From NCBI GenBank assembly GCA_004352715.1, contig SCFE01000114.1:1-64000 (forward strand): a stretch of 64,000 nucleotides of DNA. Reading direction: 5' to 3'. This document shows positions 51,101 to 59,103 of this stretch, piece after piece. Source of the stretch: Hofstenia miamia. Lineage: Eukaryota > Xenacoelomorpha > Acoela. The translations under genes were made by a program, and so were the position numbers. Numbering within the stretch: the stretch's first letter is position 1; the number at the start of each line of letters is the position of its first letter. The notes beneath the pieces are model-generated. The model saw only the letters and a program-made list of their open reading frames with translations. It was not told the DNA's origin and ran no database searches.

Positions 51101-52064
51101 TGATAGCAGCATCCTAAGTCTTATCAATATAGGTGAAGATAGACAATTCACCAAAGAAATTAATCATTTTTTATTTTTTATCATCAAAATTAATTAAGAA
51201 ATATTTATTGTAATTGAGTGTCTAATATAGATCAACTTTGATAAGTGGACAATGTGTAATTAGTAAACATAAAAAAGTGAAATGCCATGTCCAGATTTGT
51301 AATCTAAGAACAAAAAATTCTACTAGAAAGCATTTTTTACAAGGCTAGGCTTGCAATGTATAAGAGTTCTTAGCATCTTAATATTTGCATTTATTTCATT
51401 TTCAAAATCTTGAAATTTAACCATTTGTAGATGAATCTTAATAATTAATGTTATTTTTTGCAGTTTTAGGTCATTAATTTCTGAAGTCTTTTTAGTTAAA
51501 GAATGTTGGAAAGTTTTCAACAGCAAGATTTAGAGTCATTTGCAAGACTATGAAGATCAAATCAATAAACTTACAAGTTCACATTATATTTAAGAATTTC
51601 TTTAGGAAAAAAAGAAACACTTTTTATTGCAGTAAGCAAACACAAACTACAAACTAATTTGCATAAGAAACAAAGTATGTTTAAAGACATTTCATCCATA
51701 GCAAATTAAGCACAGAACTACTACTTTGTTTCACTGAAACCATTAGCTAGAGGAGAAATAAATATGTATGTTTTTGGCTGTACTTTCACATCACCAAGGT
51801 AGGTTAATTCTTTTAGCATATTGTCAATTGTCAATTGGAATCAGGCCCAAGTGTTTCATAAATTTTTTAATGATTTATGTTTGAAGTATATTATTTTAGA
51901 TCATTATTCAATCAAGAATAGAAAAAGTTGTTTTTCTTAAAGAAAGAGCTGAAGATAAAGACAAAGCTGACGCTTCTAAGAAGATGTTTGAAAAAGCAGG
52001 GACTAAATTTGAGAAGTATAAAGGTGATGTCAGCCCAATCTTACTAGAATTTCAAAATAATTGA
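26109..52064 (+). CDS. DCTD-like: dCMP deaminase-family protein lacking all catalytic residues
   Basis: Four exons (26109-26125, 27275-27403, 49310-49478, 51900-52064; 17+129+169+165 nt) give an uninterrupted 159-residue protein, against about 178 for human dCMP deaminase. The introns begin GTATGT, GTATGC and GTAAAA, end TTTAG, and the phases agree. It opens MSETKC, like the MSE start of animal DCTD, then LSWEKYFMGIA, TKVGSCIVN and GIGFNDMPHG (family GIGYNGMPNG). Exon 3 holds the active-site region, but the HAE motif reads MSS (within YVVMSSTNAI) and PCxxC reads PNNES, so zinc and catalytic Glu are lost. Exon 4 matches the family C terminus (IIIQSRIEKVVFL). DCTD makes dUMP from dCMP in dTTP synthesis; this protein cannot do that by the known mechanism. 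It may be a pseudoenzyme that pairs with an active subunit, or a young pseudogene with its frame still open. Confidence 0.85.
27275..27403 (+). CDS. DCTD-like: Exon 2 of deaminase-like gene
   Basis: Acceptor ATATTTAG ends at 27274; the exon begins with the last base of a Cys codon and reads EEPLSWEKYFMGIAIMSA, then the Lys/Ser/Asp-rich turn and VGSCIVNKYNRIVGIG. It ends in GG before the donor GTATGC at 27404. This is the first alpha-helix and first two strands of the deaminase fold, and it is well conserved. Confidence 0.9.
27404..28213 (+). other. Intron 2, left part, with TA microsatellite
   Basis: Intron sequence with a (TA)n tract at about 27461-27499. No protein, RNA gene or known transposon end is seen in the rest up to the mariner end at 28214. 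Confidence 0.6.
28214..29030 (+). pseudogene. Tc1/mariner-type transposon, truncated
   Basis: It starts CAGAGTGTTTCAGAATTAAT after a TA dinucleotide, like the CAGGGTGTTTCAGAA ends common in Tc1/mariner-group elements. The transposase frame 28400-28906 has an N-terminal helix-turn-helix region with a basic linker, a second HTH (TSQRKLSSQLNVSVSSINRA), and the first catalytic Asp in IIFSDEANFHVNGHV. The frame then shifts: 28920-29010 continues with EENPTIIISKKVNSPSIGVS, the position where the second half of the DDE domain starts. The remainder, with the other two acidic residues, is lost at a TA-rich stretch. Transposase cuts and pastes the element; this copy is dead. Confidence 0.8.
29062..29681 (+). 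repeat. 620-bp direct repeat, copy 1
   Basis: It appears to match 30145-30764 over its full 620 bp; I saw no difference, and the 60-codon frame in each copy is the same until the boundary. Both copies begin TACAAAAAAACCAG just after a TA-rich tract. No transposon protein is present. It could be a recent local duplication, two copies of a non-autonomous element, or an assembly repeat. Confidence 0.85.
30105..30143. repeat. (TA)n microsatellite
   Basis: About 39 bp of TA dinucleotide directly left of the second 620-bp repeat copy. A shorter interrupted TA tract sits in the same place left of copy 1 (29031-29056). Confidence 0.95.
30145..30764 (+). repeat. 620-bp direct repeat, copy 2
   Basis: Second copy, offset 1083 bp from the first. 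After its end the sequence continues CTGGACTAACAGGAGCCATT, whereas copy 1 continues TTGTACTAGTG. In copy 2 one frame stays open across the boundary to give TGAIVSKHIKTGRYW before a stop near 30826, a protein-like stretch that I cannot identify. Confidence 0.85.
30827..33355 (+). other. Intron 2, middle part, no gene recognised
   Basis: Intron sequence with no convincing reading frame. Several short GC-richer patches rich in GGGT/CGGAT motifs (31340-31370, 31740-31790, 31965-32035) stand out from the AT-rich background and may be pieces of an unrecognised DNA transposon. CpG is commoner here than in the gypsy pile. Confidence 0.5.
33363..35471 (-). pseudogene. RLE-type (R2/R4-like) LINE, 5' part
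   Basis: Minus-strand frames 35471-35175, 35168-34926, 34857-34660, 34595-34209 and 34000-33506 form a broken ORF. The upstream part has WTDEPNRTALECYRRSRSDE, typical of the region before reverse transcriptase in R2-like single-ORF LINEs. A Lys/Glu-rich linker, RFYKELDAG and FWENIWGSE follow, then the start of reverse transcriptase in MKNWKAPGRDEVNGYWL. The catalytic palm (YxDD) and endonuclease are not present, and the segment ends near 33363. The middle is present twice (34209-34660 and 34857-35168 regions are similar), by tandem duplication or unmerged haplotypes. Clade assignment is from motif memory. Confidence 0.65.
34193..34208. other. Assembly gap with duplicated flanks
   Basis: 16 N. 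The 171 bp on the left (34022-34192) recurs on the right (34209-34379) with about two differences (GACACTCCTAGCAT against GACATTCCTAGAAT), as expected for two haplotypes or an unmerged contig overlap. Confidence 0.88.
35472..35790 (-). repeat. Short tandem duplication upstream of the RLE LINE
   Basis: Two related units, about 35553-35618 and 35632-35693, share TTGGACT, TTGTCCTAGGAAGT, GCCAA and CCTATGAGCT / CCTGTGAGCT. They lie upstream of the minus-strand LINE ORF and may be its 5' untranslated region. A TTATT-rich microsatellite follows at about 35780-35812, marking the boundary with the CR1-like LINE. Confidence 0.6.
35813..37091 (+). pseudogene. CR1-like LINE ORF1 with degenerate esterase domain
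   Basis: Plus strand. Frame 35813-36220 gives a Ser/Pro-rich N-terminal region after MFALIENSRVSSVL. Frame 36180-36488 continues with a domain resembling the SGNH/GDSL esterase of CR1 ORF1 proteins: LVISASILKHIRSH at the place of the GDS block, SYPGHDTKQLTNKI, and IKSIVINTGLIDAL at the GTND block. The catalytic Ser motif (GDS to SAS) and GTND are altered. 36490-36980 looks like unrelated or decayed sequence, after which YSQAVSASTRRPPLLP ends the frame at about 37090, just before ORF2. ORF1 proteins bind element RNA. Confidence 0.6.
37092..38073 (+). pseudogene. CR1-like LINE ORF2: 2A leader and AP endonuclease
   Basis: An open frame from ATG 37092. Residues 1-80 form a hydrophobic and basic leader ending in a 2A-like motif (GDIETNPG, then P81). 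An apurinic/apyrimidinic-type endonuclease domain follows: LYLNARSL (~residue 103), ITETWLND (~132), GGGLIILIP, GDFNIN (~245) and FSDHNICV (~304), all key motifs of the exo/endo/phosphatase fold. This nuclease nicks target DNA for target-primed reverse transcription. The frame stops at an N (38074) where a second copy of the same region begins; the reverse transcriptase is further on. Confidence 0.85.
37308..37334 (+). other. 2A-like translational recoding peptide
   Basis: GDIETNPGP at residues 73-81 of the LINE ORF2 matches the canonical D(V/I)ExNPGP core. Such sequences make the ribosome skip the Gly-Pro bond, so the leader (80 residues) and the endonuclease-reverse transcriptase protein would be released separately. 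2A-like motifs are known at the N terminus of several APE-type LINEs. The motif is repeated intact in the second copy near 38116-38142. Confidence 0.85.
38075..38880 (+). pseudogene. Second copy of LINE endonuclease region
   Basis: Repeats 37267-38073 with scattered substitutions and at least two indels (near 38281 and 38465) that break the frame. The join at the single N suggests an assembly artefact joining two haplotypes or two element copies. The right end runs smoothly into the rest of ORF2 (GTAATATATTCAAGGAAC). Confidence 0.82.
38881..40945 (+). pseudogene. CR1-like LINE ORF2: reverse transcriptase and C terminus
   Basis: Frames 38918-39550, 39528-39812 and 39821-40945. The first is the linker between endonuclease and polymerase (TRLYFKQLDKSSQKWNFLN). 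Reverse transcriptase begins in ISPVYKKGDPSNPNNYQP; here about 40 residues seem deleted, as the sequence jumps from SITP to DLGLS. It continues with ALLDLSKAINSMNF (family DLSKAFDSV, so the first Asp region is altered), GVPQGTVLGPILFALYVND and the catalytic YADDT at 40106-40120. The C-terminal FSFKASRLWNDLNLEIKKE tail is typical of the group. The last 374 codons are uninterrupted, so the copy is fairly recent, though dead. Confidence 0.85.
40946..41088 (+). other. 3' end of CR1-like LINE with ATT microsatellite
   Basis: A short 3' untranslated region after the TGA, with AATAAA near 41047 and a (TTA)n tract at about 41066-41082. Many CR1-superfamily LINEs end in short tandem repeats instead of poly(A), which fits. 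A similar TTATT tract lies at the left end (35780-35812). Confidence 0.65.
41089..42030 (+). other. Intron 2 between LINE and gag fragment
   Basis: No gene. Near 41646-41730 the phrase GGTCAGGTTAAA or a close variant recurs about four times in 80 bp (41647, 41673, 41710 and neighbours). A single N lies at 41623. Confidence 0.5.
42031..42913 (-). pseudogene. gag N-terminal fragment (element D)
   Basis: Minus strand from ATG 42913-42911 (MTKGKKGSAKKTAPRAV), stopped near 42783, then coiled-coil sequence and frame 42494-42018. The latter ends in LPKFNGRVDGYNPTFAKWL and QQAAAARLPL, homologous to the element C capsid (QEAAATRLPL). CpG is still common here, so it is younger than elements A and B. 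The rest of gag and all of pol are missing at the 42030 junction. Its 5' LTR remnant is at 43003-43879. Confidence 0.75.
43003..43879 (-). mobile_element. 5' LTR of element D, left end missing
   Basis: It matches the family from TTATGTGTACCCTATCCTAG to the terminal GGATGATGCTACA, including AAGTGCACTTTCGTAGTCTGG and TCTGCCAAAATGGCGGCTAA. About 250 bp of the LTR end next to gag are absent. The gag leader and LTR are joined near 43000. Confidence 0.85.
43880..45255 (-). mobile_element. Two tandem LTR fragments
   Basis: Two partial minus-strand LTRs in a row, ending at ATTATGCCACA near 44596 and 45255. Both begin with nearly the same words (TAGACATCTTGTAT at 43882 and 44624), carry the ACCTAACCTAAAG / ACCTAATCTACAAG block, and end with the same terminal block. 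The second is the 3' LTR of the ORF3 copy that ends just to its right. Confidence 0.65.
45256..47600 (-). pseudogene. ORF3 (env-position protein), longest copy (element E)
   Basis: Frames 47545-47225, 47134-46904, 46250-46038 and 46174-45761, plus stop-broken sequence to 45300, cover ORF3 nearly end to end (about 2.3 kb, suggesting an original of roughly 750-800 residues). Shared marks are LYYQLKTMELT, an EEKNTPEVRTR block matching EEESSPEVRA in the 6-kb copy, IWILAIALTE (short, hydrophobic), and SNQEGIYFEG. It ends directly before the LTR at 45255. No signal peptide, Cys-rich ectodomain or C-terminal anchor is visible. Function is unknown. Confidence 0.55.
47601..48330 (-). pseudogene. Pol C-terminal/linker region (element E)
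   Basis: Minus-strand frame 48281-48087 ends in LLDPDIEIISNESQTETISE, the counterpart of the pre-ORF3 segment at 7459-7510. It carries a perfect 60-bp tandem duplication. The rest of pol is absent: the segment begins at about 48330 against intron sequence. Confidence 0.5.
48205..48324. repeat. Perfect 2 x 60-bp tandem repeat
   Basis: GTAGGACATCTTGGCATTGC... occurs as two adjacent, identical 60-bp units (48205-48264, 48265-48324). Sixty is a multiple of three, so on the minus strand it adds a 20-residue peptide repeat without a frameshift, in the same pol-ORF3 linker that holds another repeat in element A. Confidence 0.95.
48331..49309 (+). other. Intron 2, right part
   Basis: About 980 bp of AT-rich intron leading to the exon 3 acceptor. 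No transposon or reading frame recognised. Confidence 0.55.
49310..49478 (+). CDS. DCTD-like: Exon 3 of deaminase-like gene (dead active site)
   Basis: Acceptor CATATTTAG ends at 49309. With the GG from exon 2 it gives GFNDMPHG, then a shortened loop, then YVVMSSTNAILNRN where active enzymes have YVCHAELNAIMNKN. It continues TLYTTLFPNNESAK where they have a PCNEC motif, and ends before GTAAAATA at 49479. Residues packing around the active site (NAI, LFP, N-E-S-A-K frame) are kept while the three zinc ligands and the Glu are changed. Confidence 0.9.
49479..51899 (+). other. Intron 3
   Basis: 2421 bp from donor GTAAAA to acceptor TTTTAG. No transposon, repeat or coding signal recognised; the frames at 49714-49911 and 51323-51526 have no recognisable product. 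Confidence 0.6.
51900..52064 (+). CDS. DCTD-like: Exon 4 of deaminase-like gene, with stop
   Basis: Acceptor TATTTTAG ends at 51899. It reads IIIQSRIEKVVFLKERAE, a Lys/Asp-rich turn, KKMFEKAGTKFEKY, and a C terminus LLEFQNN before TGA at 52062-52064. This matches the last two helices and strand of dCMP deaminases (IIQAGIKEVIF and the AGVTFRKF region). No clear AATAAA lies close by; the first good one is near 53326. Confidence 0.85.
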   Translation: MIIQSRIEKVVFLKERAEDKDKADASKKMFEKAGTKFEKYKGDVSPILLEFQNN

Positions 52065-52169
52065 AAATGACTATCATATTTGACTTTTATCAGAATTATA
52101 AGAATTATATCAAAAAATAATATACTCAATTTAATATCTTAAGTTTATGTTCTATTCTTTTTGAAGCTA

Positions 52170-53105
52170 TTCAATTAATAGGAGATTCAAAATTTGGTCC
52201 ATTCAAAATTGATTCTGTTGTTTTGAAATTTATAAAAAATTGAATTAAATTTACAAAAGCTTCAAATTCAACTGTGCTCATCCTGTGCTGAGAAAGTTGT
52301 AGAAGGTCACTGACATTACCTGAATAAAAGGACTGTGAGGTGTAGCAGTCAGTAGTGCTACTTTCTCCCCTGCATTTGCATTTTAAATGAGGTAGCAAAT
52401 CAAAGGTTGAGGGAACATAGAGGATGTGAAGCATTTCCTTTTTATAGTCTCATGGAAAAGCAAAACACTGTTCATCTTTTGACCAGAACAAAGATTTTCT
52501 AGGTAGAACTTTTCATGGTAGGCACTGTGAACAGTTGTTATTTGACACAGATGATGAATGATAATATTGTTGCAATACCATATGCAACATTCAGCATCAC
52601 TTTGTGTTGACTTGTGTGCTGACAAACTTTTGAGTAAAACATTGGAGGAGAATCCCTGTGATGCCATTCAGTCAATTGACTTTTCAATTTGGGTGCAAAA
52701 TATCTCACCTATGTCTCAGCTAAATTCACAATTTTCTAAAAGAATTATACCCCTTCTTTATCATAGCAGGATAGCAGTTGCTGGCAGATTTCAATTCAAC
52801 ATTGTTAATAATCTGCAGTAAAAAGATCCACCACCTATTGAGCAGAAATTTCCTCATGCTTGGAATTTTCCTGAGCATAATGAAAACAAAAGTTGCACCT
52901 TTATCCACTTCATCAGCAAGTTCTGCACATGTCAAATCTTTTCATATTCAAGAAGCTCTTTCACCCCACAAAAGAAATATTAAACTTTCTTGCCAACTTT
53001 CTCACTGTTAACTTGACAAATTTTACCACATGCTTCAGAAATCTGTCTGTCAACAAATGCAACCTTAGTCAAGTTACACAATGCCATGTTTTCTATGGTT
53101 TAATA
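52170..53105 (-). pseudogene. Unidentified intronless reading-frame remnants
   Basis: Minus-strand frames 52935-52726, 52667-52383 and 52434-52171, plus a short open piece starting at ATG 53092, are consecutive and look protein-like (for example CAELADEVDKGATF, MRKFLLNRWWIF, KCKCRGESSTTDCYTSQ). Several stops and frameshifts separate them. This could be an old transposon protein or a processed pseudogene just downstream of the deaminase-like gene. I recognise no family. Confidence 0.3.
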
Positions 53106-54229
53106 GGCATATATAAATCTACATAATGTTAATTCTATAATATTTCAGAAACTTTCAGAAGCTGCAAAACAAACATTTGAAATGGCCATTGTATTATGAA
53201 TTTCTTAATTTCCTCAATAGAAGGAATGATTTTTATTCTATTATGTCATGTGATACAAATTCCTTACTGATATTGTAGCCTTTAATAATATTGAGTAATT
53301 TATGTAGCATAATCCTTCTGAATTACAAATAAAAAAAAGAAATGAAAACTAAACAAAGAATTTGATAATTTTTTATATTTTATTGTATGAACAAATGCTT
53401 GTCACCAACATGTTGTACAATAATCTGAGAACAATATGCTCCTTGTTAATTTTAGCCATCTTGATCAGATGACATAGTCAATAGTTGTGGAATACTGAAT
53501 TTATTGAGTGATAGATACTTGTCTGAATTATTAAAATAGTATAAACATGTTTGTAAAAATTCATGTAAATAGTACCAAAGAAAAAAGACTGATGATAGTA
53601 ATAAAAGAGCCTGAGACCCCATGTCACTATTTCTTTGCGACCTTGGTGGGTATATATGGCATGACTAAGATGTAATTGTATGCTTTGGCCATCTGTCTAT
53701 TTGTGACGTCATTGGAATATACACTTTTTTATTGGTGAACAATTATGTTTGCAGTCTATTGTTTAAAATGTAACTATTTTTTCTAGAAGCAAATTTGCAA
53801 AATTCCCATGAAATTAGGATTCTCCAATCTATTGATCAAAATGCAACAATTTTAATACACATTACATAAACAATTTGCAAAGGCATTTGAAATAATTTCT
53901 ATATGCCAAAAATTCATGTTTTCAATTTACAAACATTATATTTCTAATTTTTTAGGTAAAAATTGTAACTAACAATTATTTTCAAATGAAAATATTGATT
54001 AACATTGAGAAACATAAATGCATGCTTCCACAGATGCATACTCTCACCATACAGAGAAAACAAACATTTATAAATAATAAATTTATTTACAGAGAAATTA
54101 TAAAATGTGCTAATAAATGACGATAAAGTTCATATAATGATTCATCTACAGTTCAATAAATAATGATAATATTCGTCATAACTTCATTGTTAGGATAGGA
54201 ATGATGAAGGAAACATGCTCAATATGTAT
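53106..54229. other. AT-rich intergenic sequence
   Basis: No gene. A possible polyadenylation signal AATAAA lies near 53326, downstream of the deaminase-like gene. One locally GC-richer patch at 53610-53650. Confidence 0.5.
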
Positions 54230-54960
54230 TTACATGTTATGAATTTCACATTTTAGTATCTAAATTATTGATAAATAAGCAAGTGAAAACAGAGTGACGT
54301 TCACTATATAAAACAAATGACAACTAAAAGTTTAAACAAATTCAGTTAAAAATGTGTGTTAACAAACAAACGAAGTTTTTATATGATAAAAAATAAAATT
54401 CATTTAACATAGGACAGTAAATTCGCAGTAATTAGTTAAAATAGAATTGATTATGTTTTTAAAAGAAATACTGTAAAACTAACTAGAAATCTTTACATAC
54501 ACAACAAAGAGAAATAATGGAAAACAATCATAACAATGAAAAACCATATGTATTATTATAATATAATGTAAAAGACTGCTTACCAAATAATTTTGTAGTT
54601 TTATCACAGCATTGTTCTGCAAAGTGGCACATCATGATTTTCGCAGATAGTGTCTAAGCTAATGGTTAATAAACAAGTCATTATTAAAAACGAGATGATG
54701 TTCACAATCAAAAACACATGACAATTAAAAGCTTAAATAAATTCAATAAGAAATGTGTACTAACAAACAAACAATGTTTCTATTTATGATAAAGTATATA
54801 ATTAATTTAACATTGGAATGCAAATTCACAGCAATTTATTAAAATAATATTGATTATGTTTTTAAAAGAAATATCTGCAAAACTAACTAGAGAAAAAATT
54901 GCAAAAAGTGTTAAGAATCAAAACAATATCAGAGATTTAATTAAAAAAATAGCTTACCAA
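54230..54960. repeat. Diverged tandem duplication, ~400 bp period
   Basis: 54300-54590 and 54700-54960 are collinear at moderate identity. Shared words include AACAAACAAACRA, GATTATGTTTTTAAAAGAAAT, AAAACTAACTAGA and a right-end GCTTACCAAA. On the minus strand each unit presents a GGTAAGC donor-like site at the same place. Neither carries a clear open reading frame. Confidence 0.65.
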
Positions 54961-57949
54961 AAAGTTTGAAATCTTTCAGGGTAGTTCTTTCATCAATGTT
55001 AAATTCCTTTATGCTGGCTTTGTATATTCATATGTGCACAAAGTTGCCCTCTTTCACAGACAATGTTAACATTACATAATTTTTTATCTATATCTATTGT
55101 TCAAATTTCAAAGTGTATTCAATCATAAACACCTATCTACCAATTAATAAACTATCTTAAGTTTTACAAATATGAAATATAAATCACTTTAACATTTATC
55201 ACAATTAAATAAAACATTTTCAAACCATATAAAACTAAAAATTTTTCACAATCTCAATTATTATCACAACATGTTTTTCCCAATTTATAAACTTATGTAA
55301 ATAATTGATGCTACAAACAGAAAATTTTAATAAAGTAAAACAATTTATTAATCATCAACTCTGGTACAAAAGAAAATGAAATAAATTCTTTTTTTTGTAA
55401 ATACTGAGAGAAGAGTAAAAATTGAAATACATTGTATTCAATCAATGTTGAACAATGGTTTTCATTGCTTCACAAAAAGTACATGTGCTTAAGAAATGAT
55501 ATATTTATTAGTTTCTACATAATAAAAAATTGTTTACTTTCCCAAATAGCATTAAACATTTATGAGATGTCAACTAGAAAAACAATATCTCACAACAAAT
55601 AAATACCTCATCTTGACACAAAGTGCATTAACGTAAAAATGATTATGTTTATTTGCATTCTAAATAAAAAATTGTATACATTTCCTCATGAGATGCAAAA
55701 TTTAAAGAAAATTAGATAATAACACACATATGGTATAAACCTTAAAGAAAAGGAATATAAAAATTGTTGCTAACATTATTCCTAACATGTGCATTTATGT
55801 ATTGGAAGTGGAATAGTGAAACTCCAAATTTCTAAATTAAAAACAAAACACTTTCAATGCTATACACAACTTTACAATGATAAAAGTGTTAACATTACCA
55901 TTTTTCTTCAGTCAATGAGTAATTTTTGATAATCACAAACAAATACATAACACCATTTGAGAAACAAATCAATTAGATGTCATGAAATACATTCACACAA
56001 AAATTACTTTATTTATTGATTTTACAAAACAAATTCTCACACACAGTTTGCAAAATGGCATTAAACATTGTTAGATTTTCTAAAGCATAGCATTAGAGAG
56101 AATGCCAATATATTTTGAATTTCCAAGTATTTTTCAACTATTTGAGAGTTTAAAATATGTATATTTTTACTAGATTTAGCTCCAGTTTTTGGTGTATTGC
56201 TACGAGTTTTAATACATCTGACACTTTTCCTTTTGTTATGGTTTCCCTAGTACATGTTTTAACACATTTTAGAAATATTTGTTTTGCATATCGTTTTGAC
56301 TTTGCATACTCTTCCACTTTACATTTCTAAATGCATAGATCTTGAAATAGTATTCCAAAAAACGCTAATAATCATAATATGTGAAAGAAGAAATTCACCT
56401 AAGAATTTGTAATGCATTAAGTTTTGTTTTTTTTATATTTGTTTTCTCTACTATGCTTTCAGATTGATGTGTGATTAGAAATAATGCCCATTTAAATTTT
56501 TGGTCATGAAGATATTTAATGTATACAAACATTTTAAAATTTATATATTACTTCGTAATCACATGAAACAAAGTTAGTAATATTAACTTATTAGAATGCA
56601 AAAATAGTTTACATTGTTGAACAAATTCAACCCTCACCAATTGAATCATTGTAAAAACTGAATAATATGGTAAAATGAAAATATCTTTACATCATAGACA
56701 TTGAACAAAATGCAAATTTCATGACAGTTTTAGAATAAACTTTCAAAAATGAGAAAGAAAACGTACATACACTTAAATTTGAAAATTCTTTGTTGTATAT
56801 TTAGATTTTTTCCGTATTTTGAAGTGTTAATGGTTTTGTTTTAAAGTTTTTTATTTAGTATCACACATAAATACCCGTTTTAAGAAATTATACAAATTGC
56901 ATTATGTAGTTGAAAGATAAACTTTACAATTTGCTGAAAAGATTACACAATATATAGAATAAACATCAATAAACACATTTAGAACAGACGTCTGCAAAGC
57001 ACATTTAAAGTAATTAAAGGCTTGCAAAGCTTTAAATATGGGTTTTAATGTGTAATAAACTTTTAAAGTAACTAACGCACTCGTTTACATGTGAAAGCAA
57101 TAACCCAGTCAAAACATTTGCAATTGAATCAACTATAATTCCTTTGAAAATCTGTAATACAAAATCTTAAAAGCATTCAGAATATTCTCTTTAAAAATAA
57201 AAGCATAAAAGACCAATAAAACATCCAATTCTACAGTGTGCTGTACTGGTACTGTCCCAGTCTTGTTGGCCATACCAGTCATGTTGGTATGGTACCAGAT
57301 TAAAAAATGTGGTACTGTAAAATGTATGGTACAGGACAAATATTTCTTAAAAAATGTTTAGTGTTACTTTTGTTTTTGAGAACTTTCAATAGTTTAGTCA
57401 CGAACGAGACTGGGACAATATTTTTAAGGTACCACAGAACTCTGTCCAATTCACTGAAATATAAAAGGCTTACAAATATTAAGCTTTTATTAAATAAAAT
57501 CATAGCATGATAGTAATAGCAACAGTATCATAAATCCACATAAACATTAATGCACAATGCCTTTATACATGCAACATCAAGTACTGGTCAGCTTACCATA
57601 ATCCAGTATTCATTGGTTTGGAAAATATAACTAATTAAAATCAATTATTAATTGTTCAAATCATTCATGAAAGCATTTTTAAGTTAAGCAAACTTGAAAA
57701 TCTTAATTCAACCATAATACACAAAATTAACAGGACCAAATAGTACCACTAGTGGATTCCAAAGTTTGAAAAATGTACCAGACTTAATGCCAATTTTGGA
57801 ATGAGCCAACCCTGATCAAATGTTTGGATGGCAGATAAAAGAAAACAAAAGTTTATTTATTTTCCAATAAACCAAAAAGCTGTTTTCAAAATTTCCTAGT
57901 TGTGTCACAAATATGATTGCTTCAAAGAAAAATCAATGGCTAGTTATAT
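54961..57949. other. AT-rich gene-poor stretch
   Basis: About 3 kb without a supportable gene. Short frames around 57133-57510 lie on a patch with GGTACTG/CAGTACC-type short inverted words (57245-57430) but have no recognisable product. Confidence 0.45.
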
Positions 57950-59099
57950 TGCAACACCCTCTGCCAGGCATTGTCATCTGTTTCTCCTTGCTATTTCATT
58001 ATTACCAGAGTGATGTTCTTGTGGGTAGGGATGTACCAATTTCATACTGCTTTACTTCCACGTCTTTAATTCCATTAACTTTAATTAATAGACATTATCA
58101 TGAACACTATTTAGGTGATGAAGCCTTGCAGCATCTCTTCTAATCATTAGTAATGGGCATCTGCTTGAGGCCAATCTCGACATCCAGTATTACATGCTTG
58201 CATATGATCCAGTTGGTTGAGTTCCACTTCTCAGCTCATGGATATAACTTATGTGTACCCTATCCTAGCTCAGTGTATACTCGAGACAAGACACAAATGA
58301 ACTTAATTTCTATTTGTAAAAGTGTTTCATGTACTTGCAACCTGAATTGTTACTAGCTGCTTAGTTAATATTATGTATAGCCATTACTGAATTATATTGG
58401 CTTTATTAAACTAATCTAATATATAGCAGCTTCCTATCCTACATCTAATAACTGATACATGCTCAGTCACATTATCAGCCACATTATTGACATCAATGTG
58501 GATCTAGAATAATATAAATACAAATCCCTACATTTGGCTTGCTAGCCTTATGCAGAGCTTGTTATTTCTAATACATGTGAGATAATGATCAGTAGTCAGC
58601 TAAATGAGAATAAAACCCCTATTCCTAACTTAAGTGCACTTTTGTGGCTTGGCACAAAGAACCTAGAATCATACCTGTGATGGATCCAAACCACTACTAA
58701 ACACAACTCATTTAGCTTGACATTGTATTAAACTGTAATAAGAAAATCAATGTAAGAATTCCAAAGAAATTTCTTTATATATTGTTACAATGAAATTGAA
58801 TTTATTTATATTCACTTGAATAAGTACCTGTTGATTTCAAATTTTAAATCTGTCATCTGCCAAGATGGCGGCTGAAAATTATGGAAGCAGCTTTGCCCCC
58901 TTCATTTAGTCAAAATCATAGTATTGGCAAATACTAATTCCTAATTAATTACACTGTTGTTTCTTGGTTGCAATATACAAACTAATTTATGATGATACTA
59001 AATTTCATAATACATTTCTATTTGCATCTAAATTTGATCTTAAGTTCTTTTTATTGACATTCTTCCTTAGCAGCTTATATTTGCTTGGATGATGCTACA
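57950..59099 (-). mobile_element. Solo LTR with 4-bp TSD ATAT
   Basis: A complete 1150-bp LTR, TGCAACACCCTCTGCC to GGATGATGCTACA, with ATAT at 57946-57949 and 59100-59103 and no internal genes. It carries all family blocks (TTATGTGTACCCTATCCTAG, TTAAGTGCACTTTTGTGGC, CTGCCAAGATGGCGGCT). It is intermediate in CpG content between the inner LTR at 20616 and the oldest copies. Confidence 0.92.
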
Positions 59100-59103
59100 A
59101 TAT

